A DNA stretch of 64,000 bases from Ancylostoma caninum (lineage: Eukaryota > Nematoda > Chromadorea > Rhabditida > Ancylostomatidae). The stretch is taken from contig JBAJFG010000545.1 in the NCBI GenBank assembly GCA_037903475.1, forward strand, positions 992,001 through 1,056,000. Direction: 5' to 3'. The notes under the pieces are model-generated. The model saw only the letters and a program-made list of their open reading frames with translations. It made no database searches and was not told the DNA's origin. Made by a program: the position numbers and the translations under genes. Below are positions 49,601 to 61,547 of the stretch, piece after piece; position 1 is the first letter of the stretch, and every line of letters starts with the position of its first letter.

Positions 49601-51785
49601 CGTATCGATCGAACATAAATAAAGAGGTTTCCCATTATGACAGATTATCTGTTGGATTTCATTTGGAAGGAGGGAATGACAAAGATTTAATTAACCAAGT
49701 TTGAGGTGACAAATAAACCACAGGACCAGAAGGAAGGAGACGAGAGGACGAGAAGAAGAACCACAAGGAGAAGGAGGGGACCATATAGGCAGGAGGTTAG
49801 TTATTTTCTATGATTTTCACGCTCTTGTCTTTTGTTTTTTATGTTTGAGTGGCCTTCCCTCATAGCGGGGGAGGCCATATTAATACGTGTTTTTTGTACA
49901 GCGGAAGGAACGAAACGGGAGATGGATAATGTCTTATTGTTTACTTATTAGTAATAATGAATTCCACCAATTTTTGAAGAGTAGGTATGAGAATAGCTAG
50001 AGCGAGTGATAGTCGCAGGTGTGGTTGAGGAGAAAAGAGGGAGAGAGACAAGGAGGAGGAGGAGGAGAAAAGAACCAGAGAGAAGAACGGGCGAGCGAAG
50101 AATTTGAAATCCCCACTGTGATTGATCGTATTTTCCACCATTTGCTGAACTCTGGTTCTTCATGGTGATGTTGTATTGGTGCATCTTATTGGTGTATGAA
50201 CAAATAAAGAAATAAAAATAAACCAGCGACGAAAAAATTAAAGAAGTAAAGATTTTTCCAGGATATGTATGACATTTACTGGATGAAAATGAAAATTTCA
50301 GAATAATAGCACAAAGAAAGAATTACAGAATTTTTCATCTCCACAAAATAGTCCCGGCCACCGGGTCGTGCTTCCTCCAGAAGACCGCTGCGATGGACGT
50401 ATCACTTCTGTGACGAGGGGGGGGCTACTCCTCCAGTGGCGGGGGCAGAAAACCGCAGTGAGGGGATTGGAGGGGCGCGAGGAAAAGGTTTAGGTCTTCG
50501 ACATTTTCTGAACTCGGATGGCAGGGGTTTTGCAGGTTAAAATTGAGAGAAAAAACATTAATTTCTAGTCATGAAATGTTGTTTTAAATGAAAAATCTAG
50601 AGGGCATTAACCAAACAGTGGGTACAAAAATTTATGAATGAAAGGTAGGTGCATTGACTATGGAAGACAAACAAAGTGTGGAAAAAAGGAATAAACAATG
50701 TAAGTTTCTACAAACAGATTATTACTGTAGTAAATATAAATAAGTTAAAAAATAAGGGTCGGAAGAGCTGCGTGAGTGCACCAGTAGTATAAGAGCAGCA
50801 CCGCCTCTTTTTCTGCAATACAGAATGCTACCAGCCACTAGAGGACAATCTGAGCAAGGTTTTCGCAGAATTTCAAAATCACAACGCATTACCGTGAAAG
50901 GTCGACAGCTCTGAGTTTTGTATTGATACCGCAGCTACTATGTGCCTCCGTATTTACTCCTCCTCGCCTCACCTCCGAACAGGGTCCTGTAACTGACCGC
51001 TTCGTTTGGTTTCAAAGGATCACTGTTGTTTTTTTAAACTTTTTTCTAGCGTTACATTCCGTTGCGTACAAATAGGATGCGTTCAACTGTGAAGGGCGAT
51101 GCAGCAAAGTTATAGTAATCCGATTTCGTTGCTCGCTTTATTCAAGGACGAGTTAAAGAAGTACATTCTTATGTATATACCTACTGGTAAGAAATATGGA
51201 TAGCTGACTAATTCTTGCACTGTAGGTGAATAAAAAGCAGTCACAATGGTTTCGAGTAATTATTGGATAGAAAAGGTTATGCAAGGCTAACTAACCTTGA
51301 CAAAGTCTTCACCTAACTCCAACGGTTTTGCTCTCGCCGTTGATGTCTCCATCAATACCCTTGTTTTCTCCTTTAATAATTTATCTAAATTAAGCAGTTA
51401 CAGCAGGAATTCAGGATTGTAATCAGCACGTTCCACCAATGTATACAAACTACGGAACTGGTTACACTCACCTTTTTTGACGGTCTTTGCATATTTCACG
51501 TCTTTTGGCTTGGATTTCTTGACGCTTCCGTAAATTTTTCCATTCACTACGACTTTGCCCTCTTTCATGATCAGTGGTCCGTCAGATAAATCCTGAATGC
51601 AAGGAAAAATGGTTGAAATCTGGGGTGTTCTATGCATGGGAGCCTGTTTTCCGCATGTTTTGTAGAGAACGTACTCGTTTTGAGAACTCTCTTCTCGAGT
51701 AGGACACATGAGTGATTGAATATATGAAGTAGAATGTGTGGGCGATCACATAGGCAAGCACTAAGATACCTATGAATTTTCGCAT
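43671..51785 (-). CDS. PF03407-type nucleotide-diphospho-sugar transferase, type II membrane protein (11 exons)
   Basis: Predicted Golgi or ER lumenal glycosyltransferase of the PF03407 family; donor and acceptor sugars unknown. Minus-strand exons in order: 51785-51675, 51592-51472, 51384-51296, 48038-47919, 47125-47051, 45834-45718, 45633-45505, 45411-45301, 45249-45164, 44294-44201, 43766-43671. They join in phase to 382 residues. A strong TTTCAG acceptor lies 4 nt before the ATG. Residues 1-24 form a short basic start and a signal anchor (MRKFIGILVLAYVIAHTFYF). The stem runs to about 107. The catalytic domain shows VVNGAFERLTLNWLCNV (127-143), WGERKY, then FVLIEADATWFQDP (about 216-229) where E-A-D matches the metal-binding DxD position, YDQDVLNELC (about 289), ADGKWFYLD, and a WFLTKSGHC end. 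Introns reach 3.3 kb. One intron (44295-45163) has a GC donor. The intron 45835-47050 holds nested fold-back elements. Confidence 0.88.
44295..45163 (-). other. GC-AG intron in the glycosyltransferase gene
   Basis: The upstream exon ends AAATG and the intron starts GCAAGT; the next exon begins GTTCTATCTCGAT after TTTCAAG. Only this join gives the in-frame ADGKWFYLDDE expected for the family. No GT donor nearby restores the frame. GC donors followed by AAGT are the known minor class of spliceosomal introns. Confidence 0.75.
46012..46677. mobile_element. Fold-back element, family A copy 1 (interrupted)
   Basis: The left arm (GAGATTTTTC, then CTTCAGAAGCAGCT and CGGTATAC) and the right arm (AATCAGCAGCTCCTGGAG, ending near 46677) are imperfect inverted repeats of about 120-150 nt. 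The same arms occur at 61548-61975. This copy is longer because a second, unrelated fold-back element (family B) sits inside it. It lies in an intron of the glycosyltransferase gene. Exact ends and a target duplication could not be fixed. Confidence 0.6.
46182..46411. mobile_element. Fold-back element, family B copy 1, nested in family A
   Basis: The left arm GAAACTTAAAACC...TTTTGCATGAAATTGAAAG, then CAAATCCCATGATTAAGACATG, is mirrored by the right arm (CATGTCTTAATCGTGGGATT, then TTTGCAT...GATGCAAAACACGGTTTTC, ending AAGTTTCC). The arms are about 75 nt with several mismatches. A diverged copy lies at 53163-53402. Insertion inside family A shows B moved after A. Confidence 0.65.
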
Positions 51786-51789
51786 ATAT

Positions 51790-51800
51790 CTGAAAAAAAA
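51790..51800 (-). promoter_or_regulatory. Spliced-leader acceptor of the glycosyltransferase gene
   Basis: On the minus strand a run of ten T residues followed by CAG ends 4 nt before the ATG at 51785. The 5' untranslated region would be only ATAT, which is typical of trans-spliced nematode messages. Confidence 0.6.
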
Positions 51801-52009
51801 AACATGTAAAAACATGGATGTACATGTACAGTCCGGTCCGGCAGCCACTGCAAATGGGCGCCGGCGGGCGCCGGCCGCCGCCACCCTCCGGCGCCCCGGT
51901 ATTAATGAGCTATAAATCACTCGAGCTTGAGAGAAAGCGAGGAAAAATACAATTTTAGTCCATAGTAGACAGGGTAGATAAGCCTAACCCTATGTTTAAG
52001 AATGGGTTT

Positions 52010-52028
52010 AAGGCTTAGGCTTAGGCTT
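52010..52028 (+). repeat. Short interstitial telomere-like repeat
   Basis: AAGGCTTAGGCTTAGGCTT contains two full TTAGGC units, the nematode telomere hexamer, with partial units at each side. About 30 nt upstream, AAGCCTAACCC (51979) is a partial complement, so the stretch can fold back. Confidence 0.6.
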
Positions 52029-52135
52029 CACAGGAGTGGCCCCACCCAACTCCCTTTTCATCTAAATTTCTAAGATAAAATACGATAAGTGTAAATGTAA
52101 GTAAGATTGGACACTATTTGTATGTTGCATCGCGT

Positions 52136-52211
52136 GCTCGCATAGCTCAGTGGGTTGAGCGAATGATCGACGTTGTGGTGGTCAGGGGATCGAATCCTGC
52201 CCTCTGCCCCC
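52136..52211 (+). repeat. tRNA-derived repeat (SINE-like), unit 1
   Basis: TAGCTCAGTGGGTTGAGC is a good polymerase III A box, and GGGGATCGAATCC is a good B box 34 nt further on. The D-arm and T-arm can pair, but the anticodon and acceptor stems cannot, so it is not a functional tRNA gene. A tail-like segment, ACGATAAGTGTAAATGTAAG, lies just upstream at 52082 and recurs after unit 2. Confidence 0.55.
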
Positions 52212-52279
52212 GTTTTGCAAATACATATAGTATGCTGCCTACGGCTACTGCAGTTATCTAACAAACTCCAACATAAAAA

Positions 52280-52500
52280 GTAGCCCGGATGGCTCAGTGG
52301 TTCGAGCGGCAGATTGCAATCTGTCCCTATCGCTGGTTCCACTCCGTTGGAGATCCAGAGTTAAGTATCGCAGTGTTTGGGGTTCACTGCTTGGAACGTC
52401 CCCCGTGATCTCCTTCGGGTAGTCCAGGAAGGCATCCGGCAACGTTTTGCATAAATTTCGAAGATAAACTACGATAAGTGTAAGTGTAAGTAATAGTAAT
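52280..52500 (+). repeat. tRNA-Cys-like repeat (SINE-like), unit 2 with repeat tail
   Basis: TGGCTCAGTGGTTCGAGC gives an A box and D-arm, and an anticodon-like loop TTGCAAT would place GCA (Cys). The anticodon and acceptor stems are poorly paired and the B box (GGTTCCACTCC) is imperfect. The segment ends in ACGATAAGTGTAAGTGTAAG followed by TAATAG repeats, as SINE tails often do. Confidence 0.5.
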
Positions 52501-53162
52501 AGTGTAAGTAATAGTGAAAAACCACTTTTTCAAAGTTGAGGGAAACCGGGAGAGAGTAACTCCGCCGTAAAGGACTGCTCCACGAAAGATAAATGACAGC
52601 GGTAGAACTACTTCGCAATGGATATGAACAATTTATACGGATTTCAATTATTTCTGAGGATCCCGAATTGGATGAGCTTTATTATTCAGATGGGATAACT
52701 GAAGTACTGTGTCCATCTATAGAAGAATAACGGCCATTTTTGTATTCGCGAAGCAGTGTACTATAGCAGAAAATGGAAGAGTTGGCTTCGCTTATTGTGT
52801 ATTCAGAAATCTTTCCCCATGAAAATCACAAAAATGAAAAAACGTGAAAGTTGTGAAAATGGTCCCCTGCTTTATAGCCTTAACATATCCACTGCACTCT
52901 GTCTACTATGGACTAAAATTGTATTTTTCTTCGCTGTTCTCCCAAGCTCGAGTCATTAATACCGAGGGTGGCGGCGACTGTATGAACGCACTACAATACA
53001 GTATAAGTGGTACAATTAGAACAACACAATAAAAATGCATATAAAAAGCATGCCGATTTATCATGTCACTACCTTTGACTTGATTTTATATCAGTTGCGA
53101 ATAATTAACAATTTATTAGAAGTTTAGTAAACATGACCTATAAAGATTCTATTTGCCAAGAA

Positions 53163-53402
53163 AGTAGGAAACCTGTTTTGCATGAGATTGAAAAATGCAA
53201 ATCCTATGCACGTTTAAGACATGCGTGCCAGTGCAGAGAATCATCAAATCCATGCGAAACCCATACCTACCCATACAGAACCTATGCGTCTCCAAATACA
53301 ATGCAAATCCGCTGCAAAACCCACAGAAAAATCCACGATCTTCTCATTCGCATGTGAACTCTTGCATACCGATGCAAAACATAGTCTCTAGGTTCCCTGA
53401 GT
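53163..53402. mobile_element. Fold-back element, family B copy 2 (diverged)
   Basis: GGAAACCTGTTTTGCATGAG, then TTGAAAAATGCAAATCC and TTTAAGACATGCGTG, closely follow the left arm of copy 1. The right end (GATGCAAAACATAGTCTC, then TAGGTTCCCTGAG) matches its right arm. The middle consists of CATGCGAAACCC-type words. Confidence 0.6.
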
Positions 53403-54592
53403 TATTGTACATATACAATTTCAGAAATGTGAGCGCAGCACTAAAAACATAGATGCGATGACAATCAATAAATATGTATTTGCATTGGTAGTATAAAATA
53501 GCAGTAATTTAGCTATTGTAATATAGTAAAGTAGACTCGCTAACAGTAGAGTAATAGACACTTATTCAACTGTTTTGTATACTGTTTTAGGGGACATGGC
53601 AGAACAAATTTTGTGGAAAATCCGAGAAAAATCGAGACAACCACAAGCGTGGAATAGTTAGATCGCAAACTGATTTTTGCTTAGAAGGACAGAGTGCACA
53701 TTGTGTTTCACCGGGAAACATAGTTGTGGATATATTAGAGGAAAGAGAGAATGCAAGAAATAGTGCCGTGTTAGGAGTAACAGCCGAGAAATGCAAATCA
53801 TTGGCACAAAAACTAAACTATTGTCGTTTTTGAGACGGACTGTAGGAGCTGATGTAGCAATTATATACAAGAAAACATATGTGTTTCCTGGAGTATTTCT
53901 TGTTTGACTATTTTCTTCGGGTTTATTTACTAATATAGACAGTCAAATTCTCTTCTAAGTACACTCGCTTGTCCATAATAAAAGGAAACGTAAGGCAAAA
54001 TGATCAATGCAGATTTGATTAATGTAGATTTTTAATGCTTTGCTGAGACCATCTGCGAAAAATGACATTGTGGAACGGCTTTCGAACTGCTAGCGTCTTC
54101 GTAGGAGTGGCAACAATAGCACCTATGAGAACTACTTAGCAGAACTAGTACGCTACTGATGCTACTGATACTTTACGCTGCAGACAGGCTTGTATTCGAA
54201 CACTCTCAATGAAGGAAGAGAAGATATACTGGCAAAAAATAATAAATAAAGGACTGGGGAATTTTTTGAGAAAAAATTTTCTGAGAAATGACGATAAATC
54301 ATTGACATTGGTAACTAACTACGTATATATAGAGGAAAACTGTTTTTGTTCATCAAAGTATTTTGCATTATGTTGTTGCAAAATCGGAGTCGGAACCGCG
54401 AACCAGCAACTTTGGATTAAGACACACTTTGGAATAAAGGGGCATCGTTTCGACTACACATTTTGCACTTATTTCGAATCTTATTTCTCCCCCTTTCGTT
54501 CCTTTTACTCTCACTCACATCCATCCGTTTGGCTTTTCCGAGAGCGATTCTAAGTTTCCCCTTTTGCAAGAAAAATCGTCCCAAACTGCATC

Positions 54593-54820
54593 ATGGACGG
54601 AAGCTCAGTAACAGCGCAGCTGCTAGGGAGAGGAATATTACCAATGTATACGAGAGGGCATGTACAAGAAATGCGTAGCCCAGTAATTCGGGTTCGAAGT
54701 TGCTTCTCTCAGAGTTATGGAGTCAAATTCGATGACGTCAACGTAACTTTGAAGGCACTAGTGGAAGCCATCGCCAGAGAATTCATTCACCATGTTGGAG
54801 ATGAGCCTGAGGTTTACTAG
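54593..54820 (+). CDS. Possible small protein or exon, function unknown
   Basis: A 75-codon frame begins MDGSSVTAQLLGRGILPMYT. Its second half (FDDVNVTLKALVEAIAREF, then IHHVGDEPEVY) is amphipathic and helix-like. A weak likeness to small histone-fold proteins such as CENP-X was considered but not established. A GAG|GTTTAC donor and a CCCCTACAG acceptor at about 54900 could extend it, but the extension runs into a 14-nt G tract. It could equally be a chance frame. Confidence 0.2.
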   Translation: MDGSSVTAQLLGRGILPMYTRGHVQEMRSPVIRVRSCFSQSYGVKFDDVNVTLKALVEAIAREFIHHVGDEPEVY

Positions 54821-54932
54821 TCTGCTGTTTTTCTGCAAGTTGGAAGGAAAGACATGTGGGATTCCCATATATCTTAGTTAATAGTCTGTTCCCCTACAGA
54901 TAATCACATATTCGACAAATGAGATCCATCCT

Positions 54933-54946
54933 GGGGGGGGGGGGGG
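54933..54946. repeat. 14-nt G homopolymer tract
   Basis: An uninterrupted run of 14 G on the plus strand in intergenic DNA. Confidence 0.95.
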
Positions 54947-56582
54947 AATATGCCGCCAAAATGCCTCAGCTTAAACCGCTTACGTCGATTTCGTTGGGTT
55001 CACGAAGCTTGGTTTCAGATCTAACTGATCCGTAGAAGATGGATTTGCTGAATTTGCTGAATCAGGCGACTTTCAAAACATTGAAGAAGATTCTGTTTCA
55101 GCCGAGTTACGACAATTTAAAATCACCTTTCAAAATCCGAAATCGATTTCGCAACAAGCTAACAACCAGTCTATTCAGGGGACAGAGAATAAATAAACAA
55201 ATAAATGAATAAATAAACATAAAAAATCCTAATGGTCTTATCGACAACTAGTTGGACATGTATGACAAATTGTAGGACGAAATTTCTGGAAAGCGTAGTG
55301 AAAATGAAAAGGAGAAGCATGAAAGAAGGTGACCGGAAAAGCGAGGAGAGACGTTTTTAATCTAACATTATCATTCGGCGAGTACTGAGAAGCGAATAAT
55401 GCATAAGATGTATCCGAATTTGAATAATCGATATTGAATTGCTGGAAAACTGTTTAACAACGGGCAATGCTTCTCTGAGGGAAAGATTAAAAGGCGTGCA
55501 AGACATTCTTATTTCATAAATTCAAATCTTTCGAGCCCGTTACTAAACTCTTGATCAAACCAACCCGAATATTCGGTTACTTTGTGGTCCCTGGTATTAC
55601 TTCATTCCAGTATAGTTCCAAATGTAGTGAATACAGTATAGAGACAAGGTTTAAGAAGGCATAAGATGTGGCATGTGAGGTAGACATTTCAATCAGAGGT
55701 AAATAAAATTGATAGAAACCTTGAAAGATAGTGTTCTATCAGCACATAGCGTGGCCCTTTGGAAGAATACGTGACAGAAAATTCTGTTAATGTGAGCGTT
55801 AATGCTTCGTAGAATACATTTGTTCGAAAGTATTATTAACAATATATGGCTTATTCATATGGAGAAAAAGCGATCGACGTTAATCATTCCTTAATAGATT
55901 CGTGCCACACATCTACAGGGTGGGACAAAAATACGGTAACAAAGGAAAGGGCAACCAGAAGAAGATTTTCAATGAATTTTGGAACATTGTCGCATGATTC
56001 GTGTTCAAAACTCCCAACGAATATAAAACAAGAAAACAGAACATCCATCATCTGCTAGGAGTCAGACCCCGCGACATCAGATGAGGTAGAAAACCTCTGC
56101 ACGCAAGTAGCTGGGCAAACATTTATTTCCTATTTTTGGAGTTCCTTTCTGTAGATAACCAACTCCCAAGGGGTTTCCAGCAAGCCTATGTCTCCGGTAC
56201 CGTGGAATCCTAGTAAAACATTTGGCTGAGTTTTGTGCAATTGAGTTTTTACTCGACAAAAAACAGTAGATCCTTAAGTCCTAAGATTTATTATTACCCC
56301 ACTTCTGAACCAGACAAAACCTGAGTTCCTGAGCACTGTCCTGGTGGAACGACCGGACACAGCCTCCCAGTAAGCATGGCTTTAGGGCACAACATGCTCC
56401 TCAGAAAGCAAAACATGCCATGTTACCTTATTTATGGCTCACCCTCTAATTTCTATTTAGAATCATAGAAATTTTTGAACGCAGCACAAATATGTAGAGT
56501 CGATCCGTAGAACGGCGAGTCTTCTCCATTACGAATTCGGCAGTAATGGCGCACGCAAAAATTTTTTTATGGGGAACGGGGA

Positions 56583-56596
56583 GGGGGGGGGGGGGG
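56583..56596. repeat. 14-nt G homopolymer tract
   Basis: An uninterrupted run of 14 G in a purine-rich stretch (GGGGAGAGG and similar words follow). Confidence 0.95.
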
Positions 56597-56999
56597 AGAG
56601 GAAGTTGGAGCAGAATTGAGTGGCTTCGATCAAAGCTGGCGAATATGTGATTGGTTTTATATTCGAACAGCTGAAAATGCAGATTCGAAAAACTTCCACA
56701 TATTCTACTAAGGATAAAAGACGAGCTAACACATTTTTACTTATCCTCTGGTGGAAGAAGATGGGGAGAGAGGAGGAGGGGGCGGGGGAGGGGACAACAT
56801 GCGCGTCACAGGCTAATCGAAATGGAATATTAATCATAGAGTTTCGCATAGAAAAAGAACCGACCAAAAAGGGTCCAAGTGATAAACATTAAAGGGAGAA
56901 GTTTTATATTTGAACTTCAACATTTGCTCAGCCGCTTATGGGACCAAAAATGGATGAAAAAACACAATCCACCTCTATAAGCACAAGAAGCTGTCGATA

Positions 57000-59900
57000 C
57001 CAGTGGATTCAATGGAGGTTATTGAGCTTTATCTAACTGGCACACACTATGTATCTTCCAAAATGTTCAAGATATAGGAGGATGCTACGCATCAGATACG
57101 TTGCATAATCATAATTTCAAAATAAGCTCACAATAATTTTGAAGCGCATGTAGATAGAATATACTTATTAAGGCAAAAGAAGAGCTGCATGATTTTCCTG
57201 GTGTTGTTTTTTTTTGGTTCGAAAGACCTATTCAAAATTCGATCTTTAGATTGTGCATTCGAAGCTGTCAACTACATTAAACTCTCTTTAACTTTAACTG
57301 CACCCTCTCCACCTCGCATAGTAATGAACATTTTATGTATTTTAGTCGTCCTGGAATAGATAGGGGCTCGCATGAGAAAAGACTTGACGCTAATTTACTG
57401 TCACTTTTTTTCTTGAAAGCAAGATTAAATTCGCTACACCTCTCGTGATCTGGAAAGCGCAACAAGAATAATTATTAGTACTATTGTTTCAGAGGAAAAT
57501 CATTCTTAGCCGAAGTTTCTGTTCGATCGCTGAGCGATATCGCGACCGAATGAAAGTGAGCGAATCTGGTTCGAACGGCGCCGCGATTCAGATCGCGGGG
57601 CGAATTTGGATTCCATCACTGGGTTTTTAGATCTGTCTGTGGCAACCGAGTCGAACTGATCAAGAGCGTGCGGTGTGATGTCGCATTACATTGTCATTCA
57701 TTACATTGTTATGTTTTTACAATGCGCATCTCAAAATTATGCAAAAATTCGATCCGAAACTCATAGGAAACAGTTATCTTCCTACAGCAAGCTATGGAAT
57801 AGCTCCATATCATCCTAGCTTGAAAATTCGACTATTCAAGAAAATAAGATACTTGAAAACTCAAGTGAAAATCGAAACTAGCACTCATTCGGGAGCGGGA
57901 ACACGGAAACCAGTTAAGATCGAAATCAGTTCTACCACTCTTTTCGTTTTCTGCTCAATCTGGAAATAAATTATATGACAGCGCACTCTTACTTACGCAC
58001 TCTTGGACTACAGCCAGATTCATTACACTACATATGTAGTTGCAGTGATAGTTCATATCATGAAAACCTCCAGTGATATAATAGGTATCTATTAATGGCT
58101 TTCACTCACTAACCACACCAAAACTTGAGCTTTGAGAACTATGAATCTCAGAAAAAGCAGCGCTGTCAGATGAGCAGATGTACATATTACATTATGAATA
58201 AAATGGAAACAGCTAAAAGATCAGTAAAAGCAACAAATGATGGAGGAAGAGTTGAGATATATACCAAGAAAGGATTCAGTAGGTTACATTTGTGACCCAG
58301 GTCAGCTCCTCTAAATCACCTGGGTATCCAAACACCTGGGTATCCATAGATACTCACATCTCCTCACATCTTCTTCACGTGCTACCACGTCTCCTGACCT
58401 TGACCTGGACGTATCATTGGGATTACCCAGGGTAAACATTGTCGGATGGTTAGCGATGGTAAATTTGTGTGGTGTGGGCCTCTTGTATACCTTTGCACTC
58501 CTGCTAGTTGCAAATAAAGAGAAAAAAAACCTAATTGGCTTTGCTGATCGTGGAGAGGCAAACATCAGGAAGGAGTGGATAGAGACAGATTGAGTAATGA
58601 ACGAAATGAATCATATAGCCGGATTATAAAGCCGTTCGACATTCGAACGGCTTTATATCCCCAGTTGAACGGAAATTTTTTGGGAGAGAACGATGGAGGA
58701 ACAGTAGCGAAAGCTTCACAAAACTTAGAAAAGTGACAGAATGACCCGCGGAAAGATATGCAATGCGCACCAGATGCATAATTACTAGGTTTACCTAGCA
58801 GAATTCTAGGTTTACCCAGCAAAACATGGCAGTCACTGAGAATTTTCTTCTCAGTTTCAGGATTGGTAATCAAGCTTGGGAGATCTGAGAAATTCTTATA
58901 ATTGGGCCCACAATTTAATAAAATAGATAATCGCTCTCTATTTAATTAAATATTTTTGTCGAGTGAGGACAATTACGACCAGCGCAACCAAAAAAATTAA
59001 CACGGTAATAATATGATACATGCAAAAGGAAGAAATTTAGGATAATCTACATCCAGAATGTTCCGGGAAGTTCGGGACCTACCCGCTCTGCGAAAACAGG
59101 ACAAGTTCTCCGGGTAAAATTGGATCTACTCTGCCTGAGCGATACGATCAACGGGTCCCAGTCAATGGTGATAAGTTATGGTGTAGACAGTGAGTTATAC
59201 CAGATTTTATCCGAGGAACTCATCAAATCCGGAAGGACGAGGAGCTGAGAACCGGAAGTGTTGAAAATAACAATGCTGGCTTATTCATTTATTTGTCTGT
59301 TTGTTTGTTTTTGTTTATTTATTTAATTACCTATTCATTTATTTACACCATGCAGACGTACCACTTCAAAACAGAGAAAAATCAAGACTGTTCATGGGAA
59401 TGGTAATAAAATCCTAGAAATTTAAAGTTAGAACAACAAATGAGCTGAGTAAAACAAAATATGGTGCTAGATAGACGTAAATTCAGGGAAAATCCAAGGA
59501 AGCTAGTCTGGTTAGCTGGAAGGGAGAAAAGACTCGACAGAGAGCATACTTTTTGGAGAAGTCAGCCGTTTATGTGGATTACGAAGGACAAAAGTGCATC
59601 TGCTACCGTGAGGAACCGGTAGCGTCTCGGAAAATTCTGGCAAGCACGATGTATCCAGGAAGTTATCGATAAGCCAGTGATTATAGCACGAATTGGAGCC
59701 AGAGACCACGAAACTGTAGCGAACATGGAGCTGATAGGAAAAGAAAAACCAAAAACTCGTAGAAATCCCATCGCTAAGGTCTGGATCCGATCACAATACG
59801 ATCAGTCAGTGATCAATGGACAATTCGAAGATGTGAAAGAGTTGTCATTGAACGGGGTGAAGGCGCTCGATAGTTATGTGCGCGTTGATGGAGACGATCG

Positions 59901-61540
59901 CGAGCGAGACCGTCACTGACTGAAGAACCACACCACCACGCACGAACTGAAAGCGAAATTGGGCCAAATGAATGAAGATCCCCTCGTTGTGTTGGTGTTC
60001 GTGTAAAAGTCGCAATGGCGTCATTATCCGTGAAATTATCCGAGAACTTCAAAATTCCTGTCTTTGGCCCAAATGGAGATGGACAGGTTACGCACATGAG
60101 GGGAGCTGGAGTAAGTGAGTGTGAACTGTAGCGCCGTGACGGAACAGTGGAAACCAGGAACGGAATTTCCACCAAAAACCCAAGGAGGGGAACACTATCA
60201 TAGCAGAACTCAATGCGCCACAACCAGTTCTGCAAGGATCTTTAGCACTCTGCGACTCCCCTACTGGAACTGTTCCTCCGTCGGTGGCAACCACCTGATC
60301 GGTGCAGGTCCGAATTGGTTGGGATGAATAAGACACTACGGATTCTAGTTCCATTCCAGAAAATTTGGTAAAAAGTCACATTGGTGGAAGGCGCTATTGT
60401 TGAATAACACATAGCCCAAACGATTACTCAGCTCCTTAGCGTTTTTCTTCCAAAATCACTTGTGACTGGGAGTCCAACAAGAGACCACACAGCATCTTGT
60501 GATAAACTTGATCTCGTCCTCTCGTCCGATTCCTTATCTTAGAAGGCTTTACTAAGCTTGAAAGCATCCCTCGATATAAAGACATTCTCGTAGAAGAAGA
60601 GTTCCTGAAGATTTCGAGGCTTGGGTGCGATTTCGCGTTCAACACAGCTTATTCCCCACGATCTGATAAGGTTTTGCGCACCCAGAGCGAGAACGGGGCG
60701 GCGCTTTTGTTGGACGGTTGGTCCATTCATACTTCTGCTTACTGTTCAGTGGCAACTGCATACTCTCCTACTCAATTCATGTTCAAAATTGCCCAAAGAT
60801 CGAGCGGTTACAGGCGGGTAGGAGGGGGGAGGGACGAGGGGTGCGTTAGCCTCAACGGGCGAGAAGAGATGGGTTAGGTACCAATCGTAAAACAGAGGCG
60901 CCGCCCCTTTTCCCTTCACTGCACTGCACGAATGCCAGTGGCGTACGTAGAAATGCGCTGTCACGGAGTGGATGGGAAGAAACTGAAGTCTTCGCCATTT
61001 TCGGAATACCGGTGGAAAAAAAGTTACTAGAAATATTTATTTCAATAGTAAATAACTAAAGACAAATAACTGAAAAACAATAGTTAAAAACCGAAGTAAG
61101 CTAACATGTAGTTTGAAACTTCTTTTATGAAGTATCCCTGGAAGATTCTGCGAGGCATTTTCGGGGAAGATAGGACAGGGCTGCACTGCCGAATACTCAT
61201 TATTGAAAATGGCAGTGGCGGCTGTACGCTGTACAGGACTCCCTGACATTTCGAACGCTGGAATTCTGATCCTGAAATCTCGAGCTGCAAAGCCCTACCT
61301 TGGTATTGATATTGATATATCTACGGGTGACATCCCAATGAAGTCGGGGAAGAAATAACCCCGATTCAACGATTGCACGTTGGGAACCTGCGCACTTTCA
61401 GCGCTCATCTCACCTACGGGTGATGGCTCGTTCGATGTTCTGCTGGCCTGGTTTACTTAGGTTATTTGTTCACGAATACTAGCCTAGAAGACTTTTCCAG
61501 GTTCATTGCCTTACCCATCAACCGTATCGTCTCACCTCAA
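57000..61540. other. Repeat-rich stretch without a recognised gene
   Basis: Open frames up to about 140 codons occur on both strands at 59.6-60.4 kb, and the sequence is somewhat GC-richer there, but no splice chain or family was recognised. Decayed transposon or retroelement remnants are likely. A hairpin at 58626-58656 is listed separately. Confidence 0.4.
58626..58656. repeat. Perfect 14-bp hairpin
   Basis: ATAAAGCCGTTCGA (58626-58639), loop CAT, then its exact reverse complement TCGAACGGCTTTAT (58643-58656). Confidence 0.95.
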
Positions 61541-61547
61541 GATCGTT

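Noticed and set aside
52136..52352. Two functional tRNA genes
   Set aside because: A and B boxes are present, but acceptor and anticodon stems do not pair, so they are treated as tRNA-derived repeats.
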